Assembly: GCA_903632075.3 (NCBI GenBank)
Contig: CAHIKZ030005580.1
Span: 463,501 to 527,500 of the forward strand
Source: Acanthosepion pharaonis
Lineage: Eukaryota; Mollusca; Cephalopoda; Sepiida; Sepiidae
Direction: 5' to 3'
DNA length: 64,000 bases
Shown: piece by piece, positions 63,595 through 64,000 of the stretch
Position numbering within the stretch: position 1 is the first letter of the stretch
Layout: every line of letters begins with the position of its first letter
Program-made: the position numbers and the translations under genes
The notes under the pieces: generated by a model
Databases searched by the model: none
Seen by the model: the letters and a program-made list of their open reading frames with translations, nothing else
What the model was told of the DNA's origin: nothing

Positions 63595-64000
63595 TGTAGA
63601 TAACAAATTTTTATTTGTTTACTAAAATTTCTCGAATACGCAATTCGATAGACGCAATACACAATATTTAATAAATAAAACTGAGGCGTCTGTTTCAAAT
63701 ACAAAGCATCAGCTAGAAATAACGTTTTAATTAATAAATTCCCGGATTATCAATAAATTCATGAAAACTTTATATCTGTGTGGGTGTTCGCTTAATTTCT
63801 GAATCTATTTCAGACAAAATGAAATTGTTTAACAAAGTTACTTGCTTTTAATTTCTTTTAATTAAATTTCCATCGAAGTCACGTGATCGATTGCTTAAAG
63901 CAGAGAAATTTTTCAATTTAATTTAAAGCAATTTTCTTTAATTCTCACAAATATTAATAAATCGACGAAACAGTGTGGAATTTTAATATTTACTCCGCTG

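Overview
This window reads as non-coding, repeat-dominated eukaryotic (animal) DNA. It is AT-rich, with long (AT)n, (GAAA)n, (GATA)n and (CA)n arrays, many 5'-truncated non-LTR retrotransposons (LINEs) from several clades, tRNA-derived and 5S-rRNA-derived SINEs, Tc1/mariner elements, solo LTRs, small foldback elements and a ~90-bp satellite. I find no host protein-coding gene that I can defend and no operon-like order. The mix of elements resembles a lophotrochozoan, most likely a cephalopod mollusc such as an octopus. That is an inference from remembered family resemblance, not from a species-specific gene.

Layout. 0-5.5 kb: SINE and foldback repeats, a LINE 3' end, a 1.4-kb polypurine (GAAA)n block and (AT)n runs. 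5.6-8.7 kb: a decayed LINE with YMDD reverse transcriptase (RT) and a restriction-like endonuclease type C-terminus. It is split by an unclassified element carrying a 9-bp target duplication, and that element is itself hit by a solo LTR with a 5-bp duplication, giving three readable layers. 9.0-11.3 kb: the 5' half of a second LINE type (GC-rich leader, ORF1 zinc knuckle, start of an AP-like endonuclease). 12-30 kb: many 3' ends of one LINE family (LINE A), a second copy of the unclassified element, SINEs, and an RTE-like LINE (LINE D) present twice, one copy holding a clean SINE insertion. 26.9-28.9 kb: a ~90-bp satellite interrupted by a 754-bp solo LTR with CCAAT and TATA boxes. 31-39 kb: mariner-type relics, a composite 5S-tRNA SINE with an almost complete 5S rRNA head, (GATA)n, and a 943-bp internally deleted Tc1 element. 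41-43 kb: a LINE 3' segment in three tandem copies. 43.5-52.2 kb: dense (AT)n runs, Penelope-like termini and a ~1.95-kb tandem duplication. 52.6 kb: a perfect 45-bp inverted repeat. 55-64 kb: SINEs, an RTE-type LINE on the minus strand, more LINE D, the third copy of the unclassified element and a dead Tc1 relic.

The parts do not work together as a pathway. What links them is parasitism and age order: LINEs would supply RT for the SINEs, DDE transposons supply ends to short relics, and nested insertions let one order the events. The most interesting signals are the 5S-tRNA composite SINE, the unclassified family with 9-10-bp target duplications, the three-layer nest, the empty/filled SINE pair, the LTR inside the satellite, the 2-kb tandem duplication and the perfect 45-bp hairpin.
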